In this document: positions 34,736 through 44,059 of the stretch, piece by piece
Layout: each line of letters opens with the position of its first letter
Numbering within the stretch: position 1 is the first letter of the stretch
Source: Phenylobacterium sp.
GTDB taxonomy: Bacteria; Pseudomonadota; Alphaproteobacteria; Caulobacterales; Caulobacteraceae
Direction: 5' to 3'
NCBI RefSeq assembly: GCF_030651185.1
Contig: NZ_JAUSCJ010000022.1
Span: forward strand, 124,001 to 188,000
DNA: 64,000 nt
Notes under the pieces: model-generated
Seen by the model: the letters and a program-made list of their open reading frames with translations, nothing else
What the model was told of the DNA's origin: nothing
Databases searched by the model: none
Translations under genes and position numbers: made by a program

Positions 34736-37111
34736 ATGGCTAGGCAACCGTCAGCGGCCTGCGACCAGTGGAGGGGAGGCTATGGCGTCATCCAACACAC
34801 GCCGCAGACCTGCGCCCGCATCGCGGCCATGGCCTCTCAGCTCGTGGCCGCCAACCATGCGCCGAGCGAGGACGCCGTCTACGCCACGCTGATGGCGGCC
34901 GATCGGATCGCCAGCGCGACCCTGTGGGTGGTGGCGCACATGACCTACGCTCACAGGGTCGACCTCTCCGGCGCCGCCTTGCTGGCCGACGACTTCAAGC
35001 CAACGCCCGAGGGGCATACCGGCGGCGCCTTGAACGTTGCGCCGGCCTATGTCGGTTACCTCACGGCCAACCTTCTCACGGCCAGGACGAGAGGCTGGCT
35101 TCTTGGCCAAGGCCACTGTGTCGCCGCCATTGAAGCCGCCAACTGCCTGATCGAAAACCTCTCGCCAGCGCAGGTCGGGCGCTACGGCCCGGACGAGGCG
35201 GGGCTCAGTCGGCTGTGCGCCGACTTCTACAGCTACGAGATCGACGCGGCGGGGCGCCCCGCCGCTCCGCTCGGGAGCCATGTGAATGCGCACACCGCCG
35301 GTGGGCTTTCGGAGGGAGGATACCTCGGGTTCGCCGAGATTCAGTATGTCCACATGCCGCTTCCGGGCGAGAGCCTGGTCGCCATCCTGAGCGACGGGGC
35401 CTTCGAGGAGCAGCGGGGGAGCGACTGGTCGGAGCGCTGGTGGCGAGCCGAGGACTGCGGCCTGGTCGCCCCGATGATGATCCTCAATGGACGGCGCATC
35501 GAGCAACGCACCGAGATCGCCCAGGATGGCGGCGCGGACTGGCTCAGCCGACACCTGGCCGTCAACGGTTTCGACCCCTTCGAGATCGACGGTCGAGATC
35601 CTGCCGCGTTCGCCTGGGCCATACTGGAATCCGAACGCCGGCTCGAGGAGGCCTCGCGGAGCATTCAGGACGGCGGGTCCGTCTATCCGGTGAAGCTTCC
35701 CTATGCGATCGCCGTCACCGAGAAGGGGTTTGGCTTTCCAGGCGCAGGGACGAACCGCGCCCACAACCTCCCCCTGGAAGGATCGCCGCACCGGGACGAC
35801 CAGGCGCGCGCGGAGTTCAACGCGGCGGCTCAGGCGCTGTACGTGCCGGCCGACGCGCTTGCTGTCAGTCGGCAGAACTTCGCCGCCCATATCCGGCAAG
35901 CGCGCCCGAAGGAGCGGGACAATTCCCTGGCGTCGCGCCACCCGCCCTCGCCCGCATTGCCGCCTGTCACGGCGCCGCCGATGGGCGAGGCGGCCTCCTC
36001 CATGGCCGCCATCGACGCATGGTTCGTGGCCTTCGCCCAGGCCAACCCCTCCCACCGGTTTCGGATCGGCAATCCTGACGAGCTGAAGAGCAATCAGATG
36101 GGGGGAACGCTGGACCTGCTGAAGCATCGTGTGAATCGGCCCGAGGCCGGGGCCCCGGAATCGGTCCACGGGGCCGTGATCACCGCGCTGAACGAGGAAG
36201 CCGCGATCGGCGCCGCGTTGGGCAACAAGGGCGGCCTCAACCTGGCGGTCTCCTACGAGGCCTTCGCGGTGAAGATGCTGGGCGCGCTCCGCCAGGAGAT
36301 AATCTTCGCACGCCAGCTCATGGAGGCCGGACGACCACCGCAGTGGATCGGCGTCCCTGTGATCGCCACATCCCACACCTGGGAGAACGGCAAGAACCAG
36401 CAGTCCCACCAGGACCCTACGATCGGCGAGGCCCTGCTCGGCGAGATGTCGGACATCTCCCGGGTCATGTTCCCGCCTGACGCGGCCACGGCGGCGGAGG
36501 CGTTGCGGCAGATCTACGGCGCGCGCGGCGTCATCGGCTGTGTCATCGCCGCCAAGCGGCCGACACCGTGCATCTTCGATCCCGCAGCGGCCCGGCGCGC
36601 CTTTGAAGCCGGCGCGATCACCGTCGACGGCGATTCAGACCCAGAGCTGCAACTCGTCGCCATGGGCGCCTATCAACTGGCGGAGGCGGCGCGCGCCGCT
36701 GCCCGTCTGCGCGAACGCGGGCGGCGCGTACAGGTCACCTGCATCGTGGAGCCCGGTCGTCTGCGCGCGCCGCGCGACGCCTTCGAGGAAGCGTTCGTGG
36801 TCGCGGAGGGACCGCTTCGGACACTCTTTCCGACGGGCCTTCCGCGCCTCCTCGTCACCCACACCCGACCGGAACCCTTGATCGGCATATTGCGCCGTAT
36901 CGACGAAGGGCCGGGGCGCTTGCAGGCCCACGGCTATATCAGCCGGGGCGGGACCCTCGACGCCGCAGGCATGCTGTTCGCCAACCGGTGCACCTGGGCT
37001 CATCTGGTCGCCAGCGCGGCGGCGCTCTTGCAGACGGAGGTGGCACAGTTTCTGAGCGGGGCCGAAGCCGCAGCCGTCACCGGCGCGGGCGATCCGCGGG
37101 CGGTGCGCTGA
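34736..37111 (+). CDS. xfp: Phosphoketolase (xylulose-5-P/fructose-6-P)
   Basis: A 791-residue thiamine-diphosphate enzyme that cleaves xylulose-5-phosphate or fructose-6-phosphate with phosphate to acetyl-phosphate. Family blocks are LLGQGHCVAA, the LSEGGYLGFAEIQYV segment, ILSDGAFEEQRGSDW for the ThDP/Mg site, LPYAIAVTEKGFGFPGAGTN, and HRFRIGNPDELKSN. The length is normal. It lies 30 bases after the ATPase stop with a GGAG before the ATG and is convergent with ackA, whose product would turn acetyl-phosphate into acetate and ATP. Confidence 0.92.
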   Translation: MARQPSAACDQWRGGYGVIQHTPQTCARIAAMASQLVAANHAPSEDAVYATLMAADRIASATLWVVAHMTYAHRVDLSGAALLADDFKPTPEGHTGGALNVAPAYVGYLTANLLTARTRGWLLGQGHCVAAIEAANCLIENLSPAQVGRYGPDEAGLSRLCADFYSYEIDAAGRPAAPLGSHVNAHTAGGLSEGGYLGFAEIQYVHMPLPGESLVAILSDGAFEEQRGSDWSERWWRAEDCGLVAPMMILNGRRIEQRTEIAQDGGADWLSRHLAVNGFDPFEIDGRDPAAFAWAILESERRLEEASRSIQDGGSVYPVKLPYAIAVTEKGFGFPGAGTNRAHNLPLEGSPHRDDQARAEFNAAAQALYVPADALAVSRQNFAAHIRQARPKERDNSLASRHPPSPALPPVTAPPMGEAASSMAAIDAWFVAFAQANPSHRFRIGNPDELKSNQMGGTLDLLKHRVNRPEAGAPESVHGAVITALNEEAAIGAALGNKGGLNLAVSYEAFAVKMLGALRQEIIFARQLMEAGRPPQWIGVPVIATSHTWENGKNQQSHQDPTIGEALLGEMSDISRVMFPPDAATAAEALRQIYGARGVIGCVIAAKRPTPCIFDPAAARRAFEAGAITVDGDSDPELQLVAMGAYQLAEAARAAARLRERGRRVQVTCIVEPGRLRAPRDAFEEAFVVAEGPLRTLFPTGLPRLLVTHTRPEPLIGILRRIDEGPGRLQAHGYISRGGTLDAAGMLFANRCTWAHLVASAAALLQTEVAQFLSGAEAAAVTGAGDPRAVR

Positions 37112-37181
37112 GATCTCGCCCCGCTGAAGCCGCCGGGCCAGCCTTGATCATGTCAGCGCGACCTGGCTTGCCTGCGCCTGC

Positions 37182-38384
37182 TCATGCAGATGGCGCCTCG
37201 TCGAAGGCCCCGCTTGGCTCCAGCAGGCCGGCCACCCCGCGCGCGATGATCACCTGTTCGTCCGTCGGGATGACCAGCGCCGTCACGGCGCTCTCGGGAA
37301 GGCTGATCCGCCGCGCTCCGGCCGCGTTGGCCGTGTCGTCCAGGCGAACCCCCAGCCAGCCGCATTGCGCGATGATCCGCGCGCGGATCTCGGCGGCGTT
37401 CTCGCCGACCCCGGCGGTGAAGACGAGCGTATCGAGCCCGCCCAGGGCCGCGGCTAGGGAGCCGATCTGGCGCGCGATGCGATAGACGTACACCTCAAGC
37501 GCCTGGCGCGCGTCGGGCAGGGGGCTGGCCAGCAGGGTGACCATGTCGCCGCTCAGGCCGGACAGTCCGAGCAGGCCCGATCGATTGTAGAGCAGGTCGG
37601 TGACCGCCTCGACACTCATGCCCTTGGCCTGCATCAGGTGCAGAACGATCCCGGGATCCAGGGATCCGCTGCGGGTGCTCATCGGCGGCCCCTCAAGGGC
37701 GGAGAACCCCATGGTCGTGGCGACGCTCTGGCCGTCGCTGAGGGCGCAGAGCGATACGCCACTGCCGAGGTGGCAGACGATGGTGCGGCCGCCGGCCGCG
37801 GGCCCTTCCTGCGCCCGCAGGGCGCTGGCGATGTATTCATAGGACAGGCCATGGAAGCCATAGGCCAGCAGGCCCTCGGCGATGAGGTCGCGGGGGAGGG
37901 CGTACAGCCGCGCGACCTCCGGCTGGCCGGCGTGAAACGCGGTGTCGAACACGCCCACCTGGAGCGCATCGGGGAAATGGGCGGCGGCCATGTCGACGCC
38001 GCGCAGATTGAAGCCCTGATGCAGGGGTGCGAGGGGCGCCAGCGCTTCGAGACCCTGTAGGACGGTCTCGGTCAACACCGTCGGCTCATGGAAGTGCAGG
38101 CCGCCGTGAACGATCCGGTGCCCGACGGCGACGACACCCTCGCCCCACCCGGCGCCGTCCAGCCAGCCGAACGTCCGCGCCAGCACCGCCTCCAGGCCCC
38201 GCGTATCAGTCCAGGTCTCCGCCGCCAGCCGAGCCGGCCCGGCGTTGACCTTCAGGTGCGGCGTCCCGCCGAGCCCCGACACCTGCCCTGAGAGGCGGAG
38301 CGGCGTGTTGGCTTCGACCTCGTAGATCGCGAACTTCAGGCTGGATGACCCGGCGTTCAGCGTCAGCAGCCGCCGCCCGGTCAT
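37182..38384 (-). CDS. ackA: Acetate kinase
   Basis: A 400-residue acetokinase that transfers phosphate from acetyl-phosphate to ADP. The N-terminal LLTLNAGSSSLKFAIY phosphate loop, the VGHRIVHGG block, FHEPTVLTETV, the second signature GLSYEYIASALR with a catalytic-site His in CHLGSGVSLCAL, and VFTAGVGENAAEIRARI are all present. The ATG overlaps the pta stop as ATGA. The gene is convergent with phosphoketolase, and together they form a complete acetyl-phosphate route to ATP. Confidence 0.93.
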   Translation of the reverse strand: MTGRRLLTLNAGSSSLKFAIYEVEANTPLRLSGQVSGLGGTPHLKVNAGPARLAAETWTDTRGLEAVLARTFGWLDGAGWGEGVVAVGHRIVHGGLHFHEPTVLTETVLQGLEALAPLAPLHQGFNLRGVDMAAAHFPDALQVGVFDTAFHAGQPEVARLYALPRDLIAEGLLAYGFHGLSYEYIASALRAQEGPAAGGRTIVCHLGSGVSLCALSDGQSVATTMGFSALEGPPMSTRSGSLDPGIVLHLMQAKGMSVEAVTDLLYNRSGLLGLSGLSGDMVTLLASPLPDARQALEVYVYRIARQIGSLAAALGGLDTLVFTAGVGENAAEIRARIIAQCGWLGVRLDDTANAAGARRISLPESAVTALVIPTDEQVIIARGVAGLLEPSGAFDEAPSA

Positions 38385-39343
38385 CGCAGGTATTTGCCGG
38401 GCTTGTGCTGGCTGACCAGTATGGCGAGCGCACAGGAGGCCAGGCGTGAGGCCTCGGGGTCGGCGCGGCTGGTCAGGATGATCGGGACGCGGGCGCCCAT
38501 GATGATCCCCGCCGACTGCGCATTCGACAGATAGAACAGTTGCTTGGCGAGCATGTTGCCAGACTCAATGTCCGGGACGATCAGGATGTCGGCTCGCCCC
38601 GCAACGGCGGATTTGATGCCCTTGGCCTCGGCGGCTTCGAGGGAGATCGCGTTGTCGAAGGCGAGCGGCCCATCCAGTACGCCGCCGACAATTTGACCCC
38701 GATCCGCCATCTTGCAGAGCGCGGCGGCGTCGAGGGTCGAGATCATCTTCGGGTTCACGGTCTCGACGGCGGACAGGATGGCCACCTTCGGTTCGACGAT
38801 GTCCATCGCGTGCGCGCAGTCGATAGCGTTCTGGACGATGTCCCGCTTGGTCGCCAAGTCGGGCGCCACGTTGAGGGCGGCGTCGCTGACCAGCAGGGGC
38901 CGGGGGTAGGTCGGCACGTCCAGGACAAAGACGTGGCTCATCCGCCGGTCGGTTCGCAGCCCGGAATGACCGGCCACGACGGCTTCCAGCAACTCGTCGG
39001 TGTGCAGGGCGCCCTTCATGATCGCCGCCGCCTCGCCCCTGGCGGCCAGTTCGCAGGCCCGCGCCGCGGCCTGGTGGCTGTGTTCGACGTCGATCAGCTC
39101 CAGTCCCTGCAGGTCCAGCCCCGCGGCCTGGGCCGCCGAACGAACCCGCGTGATCGGCCCGATCAGAATGGGGTCGATCAGGCCGCGCCGCGCCGCCGCA
39201 ACCGCTCCGGTCAGTGAGAGGGCGTCCACCGGGTGAACCACGGCGGTTCGCAGCGGGGGCTGGGCCTCAGCCATCCGCATCAACCGCAGCAACTGGGTGC
39301 CTGCGGCTTTTGACCGTTCGGCGGCGTTCACTTCGTTCGTCAC
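38381..39343 (-). CDS. pta: Phosphate acetyltransferase (PTA/PTB family)
   Basis: A 320-residue phosphate acyltransferase that interconverts acetyl-phosphate and acetyl-CoA. Blocks include TAVVHPVDALSLTGAVAAAR near the start, LLVSDAALNVAPDLATKRD, and VPDIESGNMLAKQL near the CoA/phosphate site, with ADILIVPD before it. It is the short form without the N-terminal DRTGG domain. Older annotations of close relatives call it bifunctional enoyl-CoA hydratase/phosphate acetyltransferase, but no hydratase domain is visible. It is the first gene of the pta-ackA pair and has a perfect FNR/FixK-type box 88 bp upstream. Confidence 0.9.
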   Translation of the reverse strand: MTNEVNAAERSKAAGTQLLRLMRMAEAQPPLRTAVVHPVDALSLTGAVAAARRGLIDPILIGPITRVRSAAQAAGLDLQGLELIDVEHSHQAAARACELAARGEAAAIMKGALHTDELLEAVVAGHSGLRTDRRMSHVFVLDVPTYPRPLLVSDAALNVAPDLATKRDIVQNAIDCAHAMDIVEPKVAILSAVETVNPKMISTLDAAALCKMADRGQIVGGVLDGPLAFDNAISLEAAEAKGIKSAVAGRADILIVPDIESGNMLAKQLFYLSNAQSAGIIMGARVPIILTSRADPEASRLASCALAILVSQHKPGKYLR

Positions 39344-39430
39344 GACAGTCCTAACTCCGAGTAGGTCGGGTCGGCGCAGATCCGACCTTTCGGCCCAGGC
39401 GATCCTTACGGGGGCCTGAATTGGGCGCCA

Positions 39431-39444
39431 TTGACGCCGATCAA
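39431..39444. promoter_or_regulatory. FNR/FixK-type box upstream of pta-ackA
   Basis: TTGACGCCGATCAA is a perfect TTGA-N6-TCAA dyad, 88 bp before the pta start. FNR/FixK proteins activate genes under low oxygen in alphaproteobacteria. It supports low-oxygen control of the acetyl-phosphate route. Confidence 0.6.
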
Positions 39445-39609
39445 GCCATCATCGCCCGTCGTCCATAGCTGGTCAGACTTCCTCGGCGTTTTAAATCCTG
39501 ATGAGACGTTTGGCTCCGCCCCGGCCGCGGCTTCACCGCTTCTCGTCGCGAATTCTTGCGCCGGCCGGAGATCGCGACGAGGGTCAAGGTTCAGGAAGCG
39601 GGGACCCCC

Positions 39610-40257
39610 ATGCCGATCCATTGCACCAGACTGGCCGCCGGTGTCGGCGTCTTGGCCCTGCTGAGCGCCTGCTCGCCGCAACCGGCCGCCAAGGCGCCTC
39701 CGGCGGCTCCAACCCCGGTCTCGGCCCTGCGTTCGGCGCCGGAGTTCGCGGCCTGCACGTGGCAGGAGGTGAAGGGCGCCAGGCTCGCCATGCAGGCCTT
39801 CGCCTGCGGGCCCGAGCAGGGTGGAGGCCACATCGAGGCCGACGACAGCCTGCCGGGCTTCCAGCTGGTCTATGCCGGCCCGCCGGTCGAGCGCCGTCCC
39901 GTGGTGCGGACCTTCGCCAAGCCGGCCAACGCGCCGTTGGAGGCGATCCTGCCGGCGATCCGCGCGGCGTCGGCGGGTCCCCACACCGCCACCTGCGCCT
40001 TCGCACCGGCCCGGGGCTATGACGCCCAGGGCAAGGACCGCTTCGTGCTTGAGCCCACCGGGGCCGCCAAGGCCGTCTGGGAGGCCAGTGAGGCGGTTGA
40101 ACCCGGAGAGCCGCCCTGTGGTCCCATGGGGGTGTCGGCGGCCGGCGACCGCTACTTCAAGGTCATGCCGGGCCACCCTGAGCTCGTTGTCTACGCCGAC
40201 ATGGGCAGCGAGATTCAGATCTTCGATCCCGAGACCCTGAGAGTTGTCGCGCCCTGA
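39610..40257 (+). CDS. Predicted lipoprotein, unknown function
   Basis: A 215-residue protein with a lipoprotein signal (LAAGVGVLALLSACSPQ, lipobox LSAC). Three or four further cysteines (AACTWQEV, FACGPEQ, ATCAFAP, PPCGPMG) may pair in the periplasm. I do not recognise the family. The start is the ATG at 39610, after AGGAAGCGGGGA; the in-frame codons upstream do not form part of a signal peptide. Confidence 0.65.
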   Translation: MPIHCTRLAAGVGVLALLSACSPQPAAKAPPAAPTPVSALRSAPEFAACTWQEVKGARLAMQAFACGPEQGGGHIEADDSLPGFQLVYAGPPVERRPVVRTFAKPANAPLEAILPAIRAASAGPHTATCAFAPARGYDAQGKDRFVLEPTGAAKAVWEASEAVEPGEPPCGPMGVSAAGDRYFKVMPGHPELVVYADMGSEIQIFDPETLRVVAP

Positions 40258-40340
40258 ATCCACCTGCGCCATCGCGCTTGACTCGCCATGTTTGTTCATC
40301 TTCTGTTCCGGAGTAGGGCAGGGGCTGAGGGGAGGGGCGC

Positions 40341-41579
40341 ATGGGACTGTTCGATATATTGGGCGGCAAGGGCCGCCGGGACAGCTTCGCCAAGCGGGTC
40401 ATGGAGCGGCTGCGGGAGCAGGGATGGCTCCAGCCGATCTCCTACGATCCTGAGGGGTTTACCCTCTGGCTGGGCGAGCCGGCCGGTGTGGTCGCGTTGC
40501 ACCGCATCTTCCATGACTGGTCGAAACATCCGCGCCGCGCCGAGGCGGCGACCTTCGACGAAGCTATCGCCTTTATCCACGACCTGGGGCCGCCACCGCC
40601 CTTCGAGACGGCCGCTCCCATGCTTCGCCCCGCCATTCGCGGACGCGCCGTGGTCGAGGCGGTGCTTCGCGATCCCACCAACGCCGATGGGACGTCGGTC
40701 CCGACGTCCCAAGCCCTTGGCGAACACCTGACCTGCCATGTGGCCCTTGATCGCCCCAGCAGCCTGACGCTGGTGGATGGCGAGGCGCTGAAGGCCTGGG
40801 GCCGCACCTTCGAGGAGTGCCTGGAGATCGCGCTGAGCAATCTCCGAGCGTCCAATCCGGTCCGGTTCGAGCGGCACGAGCTGGGGTTCCTGTTCGCCAT
40901 TTGCGAGGACCACAACGAGGCCGCGCGCTTGATGACGCCAGAGGTGTTCACGGGCCTGGAGTTGGAGGGCGATCCGGTGGTGGTCGCCGCGGCGCGCAAC
41001 TGTGTTTTGGTCGCTGGGGCCAAGGACATCAAGGCGCTCACGCTGATCGGCGGGTTCGCGCCCAACTATCTGGAGGATCATGGCTGGCCGCTGTCCTATG
41101 CGCCGATGATCCTCCGGGAGGGCCAGTGGCGCGGGTTCAGGCCCTCGCATGGCCCGGTCGAGATCGCCGATCTTCATGTGCGGCAGCGGCTGTTCGACTA
41201 CGCCGAACAGCGCCCCATGCTCGATATCTCCCTGGAGAACCGAGGCGTCTCCGAGGACGTCGCCGAACTCACCCTGTTTCCGACCGAGAACGGACTTGTG
41301 AGTCTGGTCCTGTGGAGCGCCGCTCGGATGTTGCTGCCAGAAGCTGATTTTGCGGTCATCCGCCTCGACAAGGGGCATGTGGTGGTTCGCGCCTGGGGTG
41401 ATGTGGCGGCGGCGTGCGGCTTGGCGCCGTTCGAGTCGTCGACAGCGGCGCCCTATTTCCTGGCCGCAGCGTGGCCGGACGGCGAGGCCCTGGCGCGCCT
41501 TGAGGTCGCGCCGGAGCCGGAGTGGGCCAGGGGGCGCGGGCTTGGGATCGCGAACGGGCGTCTGACGGTGTTTGGCTAG
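40341..41579 (+). CDS. DUF1444 (YtpQ)-like protein
   Basis: A 412-residue soluble protein. Its organisation resembles DUF1444/YtpQ-like proteins: an N-terminal FAKRVMERLREQG segment, then EALKAWGRTFEECLEIALSN, ELGFLFAICEDHNEAARLMT, and a block around VVAAARNCVLVAGAKDIKAL. The C-terminal ~120 residues are additional. The function of the family is unknown. The start follows a GGGGAGGGGCGC ribosome site. Confidence in the family name is moderate. Confidence 0.6.
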   Translation: MGLFDILGGKGRRDSFAKRVMERLREQGWLQPISYDPEGFTLWLGEPAGVVALHRIFHDWSKHPRRAEAATFDEAIAFIHDLGPPPPFETAAPMLRPAIRGRAVVEAVLRDPTNADGTSVPTSQALGEHLTCHVALDRPSSLTLVDGEALKAWGRTFEECLEIALSNLRASNPVRFERHELGFLFAICEDHNEAARLMTPEVFTGLELEGDPVVVAAARNCVLVAGAKDIKALTLIGGFAPNYLEDHGWPLSYAPMILREGQWRGFRPSHGPVEIADLHVRQRLFDYAEQRPMLDISLENRGVSEDVAELTLFPTENGLVSLVLWSAARMLLPEADFAVIRLDKGHVVVRAWGDVAAACGLAPFESSTAAPYFLAAAWPDGEALARLEVAPEPEWARGRGLGIANGRLTVFG

Positions 41580-41608
41580 TCAGCGAGGTCCCCGCGCTCC
41601 TCCCTGAC

Positions 41609-42322
41609 CTACTGCGGCCCAGGCAGGCGGGTGGTCATCGGAATGTCTGGGTCGGTCGGCGGCGGGACGGCCGGGGCCGGCGCTGGCGGCGCGGCGACGA
41701 CCGGTGGCGCGGCCAGCGGCGGCGGGGTGATCGGCGCGGGCGCCTCGGGCGCCGCCGCCGGGCGGGTCACGGGCGCCGACTCGGTCCTGATCGTGCGAAC
41801 GATCGTGGTCAGTGGCGGCGCGACCGCAGGCTCGGCGATCGCGGCGGATGCGGGCTGGTCCGGCAGAGGCGCGGGCGCTTGCGGTGGGGCCACAGCAGCC
41901 AATTCCGGCGCCGGCGGCTCACGGCGCAGCAGCATCAGGCCGGCCACCACGATCGCGGCGATCAGCACTCCGATCCCGGCCACGGGCGGGAAGGGCAGGC
42001 CGCGGCCCCGCCCTTTCGGCGCCGAGCGGGCGCCGACCGGATCCGGGACGCTCACCAGGATCGGAGTAGGCGGCTCGACGGCCGGAACCGGTCCCTCGGG
42101 CGCGGGCGGCGGTGAGGGCGGTGATGGCGCGGGGGAGGGGCGCGGGACCAGTCCGCCGGTCAGGACATTGCGCGGCGCAAGGCTGGGCGCCGGCACGCGG
42201 ATCTGGTTCGAGGGCCTGACGGGGCGCTTGACCGGCGTGCTGAGGCTAAAGGTGGTCGGCGGCTGCCGGCCCCAGGCGCCACGGGGCGTCCCGAACGGGT
42301 TATCGTCCTGGGCGGGCGGCAT
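41609..42322 (-). CDS. Proline-rich single-pass membrane protein
   Basis: A 237-residue protein. One membrane helix at about residues 116-132 (VAGIGVLIAAIVVAGLMLL) separates an N-terminal Pro/Ser-rich part from a C-terminal Ala/Pro-rich tail (VAPPQAPAPLPDQPASA). The layout resembles TonB-like or linker proteins that span the periplasm, but no TonB C-terminal domain is present. A long open frame on the other strand is the antisense of this biased composition. The function is unknown. Confidence 0.5.
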   Translation of the reverse strand: MPPAQDDNPFGTPRGAWGRQPPTTFSLSTPVKRPVRPSNQIRVPAPSLAPRNVLTGGLVPRPSPAPSPPSPPPAPEGPVPAVEPPTPILVSVPDPVGARSAPKGRGRGLPFPPVAGIGVLIAAIVVAGLMLLRREPPAPELAAVAPPQAPAPLPDQPASAAIAEPAVAPPLTTIVRTIRTESAPVTRPAAAPEAPAPITPPPLAAPPVVAAPPAPAPAVPPPTDPDIPMTTRLPGPQ

Positions 42323-42378
42323 CTCATCTCCATCGGTCCCCCGACCTGCCGATGTCGTGCCTCGCGACTTGGACGGTT

Positions 42379-42777
42379 CTATGACGGGCGCGGTGCGAAC
42401 AGCCTGCGGAATCGCTCCACCACCACCGGCGACATGGCCGCCAGCACACCGCCGGCGTCGGCCACCCAGTTGCGGATGGCCACCTCCGAGGACAGGCCGC
42501 GCGCATACTGGGTGGCCGCCAGGGTCAGGGCGAACGCCAGGTAGCCCATGGCGATCCTGCGGAGGGGGGTGCGCGGCATGGCCGCGAGGCCCGCGCAGGC
42601 CGCCACATAGAAGGCCGCGAAGTGCTCCAGATAGTGTGAGTGCAGCAGCTTGGGCGTCAGCCAGCCCGGCGCGATCGAGGCCAGGAAGATGGCCAGCAGG
42701 GTCAGGCCGAACCCCAGCCGCGCCAGGACCGCCAACAGGCCGCTGTCGGGATAGTGCGTCCCGGCGGGCTCGCTCAC
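42379..42777 (-). CDS. VanZ-like membrane protein
   Basis: A 132-residue protein with three to four membrane helices (LARLGFGLTLLAIFLASIAPG, then a HYLEHFAAFYVAACAGLAAM segment). The LEHFAAFYVAA block and the later WVADAGGVLAA match the VanZ-like pattern (K/E-x-x-H-xx-xY and a D-xx-xN/G near the end). The family is widespread; some members confer resistance to teicoplanin, most have no known role. The ATG overlaps the stop of the TauD-family gene as part of one transcript. Confidence 0.65.
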   Translation of the reverse strand: MSEPAGTHYPDSGLLAVLARLGFGLTLLAIFLASIAPGWLTPKLLHSHYLEHFAAFYVAACAGLAAMPRTPLRRIAMGYLAFALTLAATQYARGLSSEVAIRNWVADAGGVLAAMSPVVVERFRRLFAPRPS

Positions 42778-43652
42778 GCGGCAGCCGCCTTCATGCCGGC
42801 CGGCATGCGCAATCGATGGTAGGGCCGGTCGCCCAGCACCGTGGCGCGGTTCATGATCCGGCGGTGAGGCAGGTAGTCATTGACGGCGTAGTGCTGGGTC
42901 ACCCGGTTGTCCCAGAAGGCGATGGCGTTGTCGCTCCAGCGCCAGCGGACCAGGAATTCCGGCTTCTGGATGTGCTCGAACAGCATGTTCAGGATCGCGT
43001 CGCTCTCCTTGCGGCGCAGGCCTTTGATGCGGTCGGTGAAGCCGTAGTTGATGAACAGCCCATCTTCGCCGGTCTCGGGATGCGTGCGCACGACCGGGTG
43101 CAGGACCGGCGGATTTTCGGCCAGGGCCTTGGCGTGCTTCTCGGCGCCGGCGCCCGCCGCCACGATTCCCTGCTGCGGGAAACCGCGGGCGAAGTCATGG
43201 ACGGCGTCGAGCCCCGACAGGAACTCGCGGAAGGTCGGCGACAGGGCCTCATAGGCCGCCTTCATGTTCGACCAGATGGTGTCCCCGCCGCTGGGGGGCA
43301 GATGCTTGGCGTAGAGGATCGAGGCCATGGGCGGGGTCTGGATGAAGGTGACGTCGGTGTGCCAGCTGTCGTTGTCGGTGGGGTTGTCCTTGTGGTTGTC
43401 GAGGATGAACAGCTCCGGAGCCTCGGGAACGCCGGGATAGAGCGGGTGGGTATGCAGGGCCCCGAACCGCGCGGCGAAGTCGCGATGCTGAACAGGGGTG
43501 ATGTGCTGATCCTCGAAGAAGATCACCTGGTGGGCCAGCAGGGCGGCGCGGACCTCGCCAAGTTGTTCGTCGTCCAGCCGCTGGGACAGGTCGATCCCGC
43601 CGATGACAGCGCCGATGGTGGGGGTGAGCGGTGTCACCTGGAACTTGGCCAT
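42774..43652 (-). CDS. TauD/TfdA-family Fe(II)/2-oxoglutarate dioxygenase
   Basis: A 292-residue dioxygenase. The metal-binding HxD is in DSWHTDVTF (H98, D100), the distal His lies near NRVTQHYAVNDY, and the 2-oxoglutarate-binding Arg is in HRRIMNRATV. N-terminal VIGGIDLSQRLDDEQ and VIFFEDQHITPVQHRDFA are typical. Members hydroxylate taurine, alkylsulfates or chlorophenoxyacetates; this one cannot be assigned to a substrate, and no sulfonate or sulfate-ester transporter gene lies beside it. It precedes the VanZ-like gene with a 4-base overlap. Confidence 0.88.
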   Translation of the reverse strand: MAKFQVTPLTPTIGAVIGGIDLSQRLDDEQLGEVRAALLAHQVIFFEDQHITPVQHRDFAARFGALHTHPLYPGVPEAPELFILDNHKDNPTDNDSWHTDVTFIQTPPMASILYAKHLPPSGGDTIWSNMKAAYEALSPTFREFLSGLDAVHDFARGFPQQGIVAAGAGAEKHAKALAENPPVLHPVVRTHPETGEDGLFINYGFTDRIKGLRRKESDAILNMLFEHIQKPEFLVRWRWSDNAIAFWDNRVTQHYAVNDYLPHRRIMNRATVLGDRPYHRLRMPAGMKAAAA

Positions 43653-43738
43653 GCTGGATCTCCCTGAGGGCCTTATCTAAGCGCGCCTTGGCCCGGCTTG
43701 CCAGGGTGGCCGGCGGGGAATCATGGCACCTTGCGGCG

Positions 43739-44008
43739 ATGTCCAGCCCGCCCGGCCTTCCCGAGTTCGACCTGCCGATGATCTTCGCCGACAAGGTGGC
43801 GGGCCTGGGCTTCCAGTCAGGCGTGTTCCGGGTGGCCCTGGCGGCCAATGTCTCCAACACGCTGGGGGTGAGCGAGGTGGTGAAGTCCGGCTTCCTGATC
43901 CTCAGTCCCGAGGGCATGCTGGAGCTGCGCAGCCAGGTGGACCAGCTGCTGGGCGAACTGGAGCGACGGGGCTTGATGAACCTCAAACCCGACAAGCTGG
44001 ACGGTTAG
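43739..44008 (+). CDS. Small conserved protein, 89 residues, perhaps DUF3467-like
   Basis: A short protein: FADKVAGLGFQSGVFRVALA, then LGVSEVVKSGFLILSPEGML and ELRSQVDQLLGEL. The pattern of a short beta-rich N-terminal part and a helix after SPEG resembles small DUF3467-like proteins, but the match is weak. The ATG at 43739 follows a modest GCGGCG. It is divergent from the dioxygenase gene. Confidence 0.5.
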   Translation: MSSPPGLPEFDLPMIFADKVAGLGFQSGVFRVALAANVSNTLGVSEVVKSGFLILSPEGMLELRSQVDQLLGELERRGLMNLKPDKLDG

Positions 44009-44059
44009 AGACCCTTTGCGGCCAAGGGCCGGCGATCCCGTGCCGCGCACTGCGGCCGG

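Noticed and set aside
41631-43667. A 678-codon open frame on the plus strand
   Set aside because: It is antisense to the proline-rich, VanZ-like and TauD-family genes, and its translation is low-complexity with no family signal.
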